DNA from: Microthyrium microscopicum | Lineage: Eukaryota; Ascomycota; Dothideomycetes; Microthyriales; Microthyriaceae | DNA length: 64,000 bases | Assembly: GCA_010405405.1 (NCBI GenBank) | Contig: MU004233.1 | Location: forward strand, 1,377,122 to 1,441,121 | Direction: 5' to 3' | Shown: positions 57,116 to 64,000 of the stretch, one piece after another | How positions within the stretch are numbered: the stretch's first letter is position 1 | Layout: every line of letters begins with the position of its first letter | Notes under the pieces: generated by a model | The model's input: only the letters and a program-made list of their open reading frames with translations | What the model was told of the DNA's origin: nothing | Databases searched by the model: none | Made by a program: the position numbers and the translations under genes

Positions 57116-60100
57116 TTAATCATCCCACTCCCTCCGCCGTCTAGGAACCTTCATTCCACTACTTCGTCTTCTCCTACCACCGCCTCCACCACCGCTAGGT
57201 CCGCTACCACCACTCTCACCCAAGCCTAGAAAATCATCTAGCACGGTATTGAACTTCTGTCCTGCTCCGTTGTTTCCACGAAGGAAGCTTTCTACTGCGT
57301 CGGCCATACTATCTTTGCGCGCCTCCTTCCGGGGTCTACCATCGTCATCGAAGCGTGCTGGTAGGTCGACCGTCTCGTCGGATCCATCAGAGGCTGGACT
57401 AGAGTCCCGTCGTCCAGAGCGCCGACGCGTACGTGGAGAGTGTCGAGATGTGGGTCGCTCGAGCTCAGAGTCACTGAAGGATTGTGGCGGGTCGGACGTT
57501 TGCGGTGGATCGTTTGTGAATTGGACAGATTTGCGCGCAGATTGACTGGATATATTTGACGCTGCGAGGTTTGGTGGTGGAGGAGAGAGTGCGGTTGGTG
57601 TTGCTGGAGAGGACGCACGAGGAGTGTCGTTCGTTGGGTTTACACGATCTACAAGGTAACATAATTAGTACTGAGTATGAAGAGGGACAGAAATGTTCAG
57701 AGGCAGTTGGAATGTGTAGATGCGACTTCTTCAACTTCCCCGAACAATGTGTCTGGGAAGCAACATACCGGTCGCAAATGCGGACCGCTGGGCGGTCGCT
57801 GTAGGCTCACTACTCACATTTTCGGGCCTATCTCTACTACGACTGCGACTGTGTCGTCTCCGATCATCCCGACCGCGGTCGTCTTGAACATCGCGGTGGG
57901 TGGGGTAGTGCTCGGTTTGAGATTGGTAGTAGTGTTCCTCGGGAGGAAGAGTTGGACCGGTAGTAGGACCGTATTCTGCTGGGTTGTATGGACGAGGTGC
58001 TGCAGCTGGGTCATAGCCTGTCTGAGGCGGTGGCGCGTAGCCAGGACCTGGAGGAGCATATTCTCCTGGAGGTGGCGGTGGTGGGAATGAGTTGGTTGCT
58101 GGGTAGTATGAGTCGTTAGTGTCCGTGTAAGACGCTGTTGAGTCAGGACGGTCATGTCCATTGGCTTTTCTCTCTGCATGGAGTTAGTGATGAGCTATCT
58201 AGCATCATGCGCGGCAACTTACCACGTTCTTCTTTCTGGGCCCGGCGCTTTTCGCGACGTCTACTAGCTTCACGAGCGGCGAGACCAAGAGCTCCGGCTG
58301 CGGCGGCGGCACCGATGACACTTCTGCTTCTACTTCGGCTCCGGCTTCTACTCTTGCTTCCATGACGATGACCTTCAGGTTCGGGATCAGACTCGGCTCC
58401 ACGATGGAACAATCTGCCACGGCTTGTTGATCTGCTCGAACGTCGGCGACTATGGCCACGACCCTCACCTTCTGTATAGATGGGATCGTCACCATATTCT
58501 ACCATGGCCGCATCATCATCGTCACGGCGTCGCGATAGAGGAGGAGCAGAGCGCGATCTAGAGCGGGAACGAGATCGAGAAAGTGATCTAGCTTTTTCTT
58601 CCTTCTTTTTCTCTCTGTTACCTTTGAAGCGTTCAAAGAGGCCAGCGGCCGCGGCAGTACCGAGACCAGCAGCAACAATTGGAACACCTTCACGAGCCCG
58701 GCTCTTGCTCCTATTTCTAGAGCCAGACTTGTCTTTAGATCGACTACGAGCTTGGTTGAGAGCTGCGAGACTAGCTCCTACAAGACCGGCCTGCGCGACG
58801 CGATTGTTTGAATGGCTTCGGCGTTTCGAATCCGCGCGTTTTTCATCAACTTCCTCCTCTTCCTCGACAACAGTGGTAGAGTCTCGTCGACGTCTAGATC
58901 TACTACGTCGTGGACGATCTTCAATCACAGTTGTCTTCTCGACTACCTTTTTGTCCTTGCTCTTTTTCACGGCATAGGCAGCGCCACCAATAGCCGCAAG
59001 GGCTGCAGCACCAGCAAGAAGTTGCTCACCACGAGACATGGATCGTCCACGACCCTTGCGGCCATGTCTAGAACGAGAACGTGATCTAGAGCGAGATCGA
59101 TCTTGATAGTCCTTGAATCTTGTAAGAGCCTCCGCACCAATGGCACCAAGAGCACCGTAGCCAGCAAGAGCACCAACGCGCGAGCCAGGTTCCTCACCTT
59201 GCTTTTTGCGATTGTGATGCATGACAGCTCCAGCAACGGCACCACCCACTGCACCTTCTAAAAGACGTCTTCGATGTCTGGAAGGATCGCGTTCCTCACC
59301 TCGATCATATTCTCGTACAGTTCGGCGATACTCTACATCATCATCGCTGTAATAATCCTTTCTCTCGCCACGTTTAGATTTGGATCGGCGGTGCTCTTTT
59401 TCTTCCTCATAATAATCGCGTCTACGTCGGCCAGGTTTTTCTCGTCGTACATGGCGCTCGTAATAGTAATCATCCTCCGGTTCACGGCGAGCCATTTGAC
59501 GTTCGACTGGACGTTCAATTAGTTGATACTGCGGTTCTCGCGGTTCTGGCTGAATCCATTCGTTTCGAACGACAATCTCGCGTGGTGAACCAGATTCTCG
59601 AATGATGATTGGCTGAGGAGCAGGTGCAGGATCCGATTTGATGTAGATAGGAACCGGTTCTGGGCGAGAAAAATACTCAGTCGACTTGGAGTAGCGTTCC
59701 AGAGTGTATGGACTTTCAGGTTTTAGTCGTTCAATCTCTTTTTCTTTCTGAATTTCGATTTGTCGCTTTGATATACGCGATCGTGGAGAGCTTGACCGGC
59801 TTGAAGATCTTGAGCGAGCACGTGTTTCTGTGATGCGAATTTCTTCTACCTCTGCAGCAGGATGGTGAGAATGGCGCGAGCGAGCCACACTAGGGGGTCT
59901 GCTGTTTCCATGAGTCTCGGTGATACGAATTTCTTCCACCTCCGCAGCAGGATGATGAGAAGGATGATGAGATGCCTTTGAACGATGAGAACGATGAGAT
60001 TGGCGATCCCAATCATCGCGATCCACGTAACGGCGGATTTCGACTTTATCCGTCTCAACCTCTTCTCTACGTGGACCATGATCGCTTGAGCGGCGAATCT

Positions 60101-60746
60101 CAATTGTTTCCTTCTCGGGCTCATCATGATGGTGTGAGCCTCGGTCGTGATCTACATGTCGAATCTCAATAGTCTCTTTCTCGATATCATCATGATGATG
60201 GCTTCCCCGGTGGCTACCAGCTTTATCAGTTCGTCGAATCTCAATCACATCCTTCTCAATTTCGTCGGGATGATGGCTGCTTCGATCCGCATGTCGAATC
60301 TCAATGCGCTCAGTATCGACCTCGTCTCTTCGCGGTTTCTGTTCGCTAAATCGACGAACCTCAACACGATCCTCTATGACCTCCTCTTGTCGAGAATGTC
60401 GGTCTGACCCGTCGTAGCGGCGAATGACTATCCGATCGTCGTCAACGTCATTGTAGTGCGAGTCGTTGTAATGGGAGTCGTTGTAATGAGAACGGCGATC
60501 GCTTCGGCCATCATAGCCGCGACGAAAGCTAATGCGATCGTCTTCTATGGTTTCTTCATGACGGTGTCGTCGCGGAGCGCGGTCTTCGAGAATGATGCGA
60601 TCGACTTCTTCGGCGACTTCGCGATGATCGTCATCATCTGTATTGTATCGGTAGCGGCGCACTTTTCGAACTACTCTGGGACGGCTAGAAGAGTGTACCG
60701 AGTCAACTTCTTCCCAGTCGCGCTCTTTGACGAGGATATGTGACAT
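57116..60746 (-). CDS. DUF3824-like, repeat-rich Arg/Ser/His protein
   Basis: Three exons (60746-58223, 58173-57769, 57648-57116) give 1,153 aa in an unbroken frame. Residues about 95-260 contain several copies of an imperfect 20-24-residue unit built around IEIRR or IEIRH followed by His/Asp/Ser-rich spacers. A second repeat, HHPAAEVEEIRITET, occurs twice. The middle has Ala/Gly-rich hydrophobic patches flanked by RS-rich runs (for example LLAGAAALAAIGGAAYAVKK, then RSRSRSRSRS), the pattern of the fungal DUF3824 region. The C-terminal exons are Pro/Tyr-rich (PPGPGYAPPPQTGYDP) and then Ser/Arg/Gly-rich, ending RRRREWDD. Related proteins are described mainly as cell-wall- or stress-associated fungal proteins of unknown role. 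The middle-exon end was chosen because the next exon stays in frame only with that donor. Confidence 0.75.
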
Positions 60747-62709
60747 GGCGCAAACTGAGTAGGGTATGTTAGGGATAAGTTGATGGGATGAAAAGGTAAA
60801 CGGACTTGGATAGAGTTGAGGCGGGGAGAATGAAGTGAGAAGAAGGTTGGGTGGGTAGGAGGGTGAAGCGGGCTGTGCCGTGGATGATGGTAACCCTGTA
60901 AATGAAGGCGATCACAAGACCTTGTTTGACTTGGTGGTGATAAATGTCCTACTTGAGAGGACTGGATGGGGTTGCCTGATGATGGTATCTCAAAAAGGTA
61001 TGCGCTGGCGACAGAACAGTTTGCGACAGGAAAGCAGTTGGGAGGATAGATTAGCGAGCCCTCGATAGTTGAAGATTGGAGGAGGATGTATGGCAGTATG
61101 GCGGCCTCAGGTCAACGACTGAAAAGTGGTCCAGGCGATGAAAAACAAGAGTTGTGCGCCAGACCCAGGGAATTGTGGAAGTAGGTTGTCTTAGGTGGAA
61201 TTAACGAAGAGATTGGTGTACGTAGGAATAGAGGTTGAGGAAATGTTTGGTGAGGGTGTGGTGGTGAGTCTAGGGAAGGAACGGGCGGGATGGGAGGCTG
61301 GAAGGAAGGAAGGCACGAAGGTTGACAGGTGGATAGTGGAGGAAGGAGTGATGGAGTGATGGAGGGGCATATGATACAGCCTGATCAGAAATGTTTCTAC
61401 GGTGACAAGGTATATCTTTAGCTTTGTATGCTTTTACTGTGCAATATGCAGAGAGTAGAAGGGTGTGGTAAGTTGTTGTTATCCTTGACTTGCTCCTTCA
61501 AGCAGGGAACATGCTGCCAAAAAAATGGCTGATAGGTGTTTACGTCATTTTCTCCAAAGTACCTACCTCAGGCTGAGGCTCCAAAGGAGTCACTCTCCGA
61601 AGAATTGTATCACCAACATCATTTGGAACATACTTTTATCACTCCCCTATACAACAGCCTGATTGAACTACTAGAATCTTCGCTCTGGATATGACTACTG
61701 GACTTGGTTTAACGCTTGGGAAGCACGACATGGTACATCCGCTCCCATCCCTTAGCCTTCCTAACCACGCTTCCGCCGGTCAAAATCTTCATTGGTGTCC
61801 GGTCTAGCTGTTCACCAATGACTATATCCTCCCTACATTAACTTTAACCTCTAGCTCCGGGGTCTACTCAAGTTGTGATGACCGCTGTGGTATCACCTCT
61901 TGAGTTGCTCGACAGTCAACAGCGGACTATCTCTCCAAACTCATCCAGTAGACTTATACTCAGATCGCCATCATATTATGCTGGACTACGCACATCTCCA
62001 TCTCGAATTTCTCGTACAATCATCAATCTCGAAGAAGCCGGGTAACTACGGCGTCATTCCCAACATCCATGTATCCGTAAACGTACCCGTGAATGTGCCT
62101 GCTACCCGTAGCGTACCAAGTCAAATCCATTGGAATCGTTCCACGTGCAATACCCGAGAGAATGCACCTCTATAATTTAGGTTTCCGCCAAATTCTATCT
62201 CAGCCAAAGAACTCAGGCTGTAATTGTATGTTGATCCTTCAGCAATGATAGAATGCCATCTAATGCCCGTGATTTGCATCATGACGGCTTGCAGCCATTA
62301 TCAGATCTTATGAAAAATCGACAAGACTCACGACAGTTCAAATACCACGTCTCTGATCCTCCTGAAAATAACAGTGATTTTTCTTCCCCTAAAGGAGTAT
62401 GCAAAAAGCAAGCACGCTCCTATCACAGAGTTGGCTTGAGTTAGAACATTGTGAGGCGTCACAGAGCAGAAGCATTAGGTAGAATCTCTTAGAAAACGGA
62501 AGTACCCCTCTCCAGATCAGATCATGAGATCAATGTTGTTCCAACTAGTAGTTCTCCAACCCCTTTTATTAAACCTTAGATATAAGTTTTAGCAAATCTC
62601 CCACAATTTGCAAATCGTTTCAATCACTCTTCGAAAGAGACTCAAGGGCAGTTCCAACTGAACTACTGTCTTCGCGCTATTGAGTGTTGTCACTCAAACT
62701 TATACAGCC
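60747..62709. other. 2-kb intergenic region upstream of the DUF3824-like gene
   Basis: The first 600 bases are G-rich on the plus strand (GGAGG, GGTGG and GAAGG runs), hence pyrimidine-rich on the coding minus strand, as expected of a long leader or promoter. The remainder is unremarkable A+T-rich sequence. Open frames at 61900-62175 and 62253-62444 show no supporting features. Confidence 0.4.
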
Positions 62710-63608
62710 ATGTCCTCTAGTCCTGCTCTAGTCACTCCAAGCAAAGCCGACAAGAGGAAGCGCAGATCATCAACCTCTGAGCCTGAAGATTCCCCAATTC
62801 CTTCCAGCAAAAAAGCTAAATCTCCAGTGAAAGCAACGCCAACTCTATCTCCGGAAGAACAAGAGGCATATCGAGAATATGCGGAATACCAGGCCACTTG
62901 GGTAGACAGGTCAGATATAGAGCAAATGCTTACACCCGTTGACCAGGGCAACAGAACTGATTGGAGTGTATGGATATTTAACAATCAATGTAAACCTAAC
63001 ACTCGTTTCCCACCCACACTTGAAGAGATTCACAGAACTGAGGGTAAGCAAAGCGATACGCTACAAACAATTAGCTGACAAGGAGACACAGCAAAAGATT
63101 TCTACGAACTCAGGCAGGACGAGCTAGATACGCTGCCCCACAAGACATTTCAGACTCGCTACGACCCAAATAAGCCAGGCTGGGCATATTGTCATTTCGA
63201 TGTATTGCGTTTAGTCTATCGGAAGGAGGCTATGTGCGCGGGCGTACATAGGGAAGAGGGTTATGACCCTTCACAGCTTCTTCGCCGGGGAAAAGCTTTA
63301 TATATTAAGCGGTGAGTTTGATCATAATACACGCTGTGATATGGAATATCTAATAGCTATTTAGTCGAAAGAAGATGGCCAAAACTACGCGGTTACCCAA
63401 GTCCCCTAAGGTCTGGCGAAAGGTGAGCGGGAACATTAATCAAGGCCTGAGAAGTCAGAGGCTGCGGTACATGATTCTAGTCTTGTGGCTGAGATTGCGT
63501 GTGGGAAACACAGGAATCGATTTATGCAGGAACAAGAAGGGGAATGAAGTGGATGGTTTGAGAATCGCGGAAAGCGAGGTACTTCATACGGATCACTGGA
63601 TAATGTGA
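62710..63608 (+). CDS. Hypothetical basic protein at window edge (incomplete model)
   Basis: Proposed exons 62710-63043, 63083-63311 and 63365-63608, 268 aa. The N-terminus is Ser/Pro/Lys-rich with two basic patches (KADKRKRRSS, SKKAKSP), suggesting nuclear import. Then comes a helical EEQEAYREYAEYQ segment and DWSVWIFNNQC. The second exon reads DFYELRQDELDTLPHKTFQT, RYDPNKPGWAYCHFDV and DPSQLLRRGKALYIKRR. The first intron would be only 39 nt, short for this genome. The third exon is less convincing, and protein-like frames continue to about 63857, so the 3' structure is unresolved. No family is recognised. Confidence 0.4.
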
Positions 63609-64000
63609 GAGACCAACTTCATATTCATATTACCTCCATATCGAGAAACTGTCAATTTCAAATCGCAGATGCTTCTATGAGGAGCCTTTTTCCATTCAAG
63701 ACCCAGGGGGGAGCAAAAGCTTGGGCTCATCTCCGTCTTTCGAAGCACTACTCCAATAGACGAGGAGGCATATCGTTCCTGGAAAGTGAAGATGATGAAT
63801 CAAACTGTATCTACTAGAAAGGAGAACTTCCATGAGCTCCACATCAAGATCTTGTGATGTTGCTGCCTGCGGACTGGCCCGAGTTATACTGCAAGCCTCT
63901 GTTACACAACCTTTCCACCATGAGGCCTTATCTCTCACATGCCCTCCAAGAACCTCATCAATTCGTCTGCCCCTCGACGAGGCTTGGAAGAAGCAAAAAA
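63609..64000 (+). other. Right edge, possible further exons
   Basis: Two overlapping plus-strand frames between 63680 and 63860 look protein-like; one contains KLGLISVFRSTTPIDEEAYR. They may be 3' exons of the preceding gene, but no intron joining them could be decided. Nothing else is seen to the end of the window. Confidence 0.3.

Noticed and set aside
1-64000. Biosynthetic gene cluster, CRISPR array or retroelement
   Set aside because: No polyketide/peptide synthase, no repeat-spacer array, and no long terminal repeats or reverse-transcriptase motifs were seen in any frame. The lone ABC-C transporter and HET gene do not make a cluster.

Overview
The window is nuclear DNA of a filamentous ascomycete (Pezizomycotina). 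The supporting signs are many short introns (about 40-90 nt, GTAHGT-type donors, CTAAC/CTGAC-type branch sites), small intergenic spaces, and typical fungal genes: a HET-domain protein, a Gti1/Pac2 (WOPR) regulator, an ABC-C transporter, AIM24, a DUF3824-like protein and an F-box-like protein. No tRNA, rRNA, CRISPR or bacterial-style operon was found. The species cannot be named from the sequence alone.

Layout. 0-17.8 kb is mostly housekeeping: HRP1/Nab4 mRNA-processing factor, a possible 47-aa microprotein, an Msc2-type zinc transporter divergent from ALG1, a small secreted cysteine-rich protein sitting beside two decayed genes, ribosomal protein uL15 (RPL28), proteasome subunit beta5 (PRE2) and succinate-semialdehyde dehydrogenase. 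17.9-29.0 kb holds AIM24 (minus strand) divergent from the 2,572-aa ribosome-biogenesis factor UTP20, followed by a TesB-type acyl-CoA thioesterase. 29.5-33.6 kb holds an unrecognised five-exon gene, an F-box-like gene and a small charged ORF.

33.6-42.4 kb is gene-poor and, by eye, A+T-rich. It holds remnants of coding sequence with in-frame stops of the C-to-T kind, a possible F-box-protein fragment, and a 722-bp non-autonomous DNA transposon with 85-bp terminal inverted repeats and a perfect 9-bp target-site duplication (Mutator-like signature). This is the clearest mobile element in the window.

42.4-64 kb is gene-dense again: WOPR regulator, HET protein with a cysteine-rich segment, soluble cytochrome b5, an unrecognised multi-pass membrane protein, a 12-exon ABC-C transporter, a calcineurin-like phosphoesterase, a 1,153-aa repeat-rich DUF3824-like protein, and an incomplete gene model at the right edge.

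There is no convincing gene cluster or operon-like system; most neighbours are functionally unrelated. The points of most interest are the Mutator-like miniature element in its gene graveyard, the secreted cysteine-rich protein beside degraded genes, and the 1-kb intron inside HRP1. Exon boundaries were read by hand from splice motifs and frame continuity, so they are models rather than transcript-verified structures.
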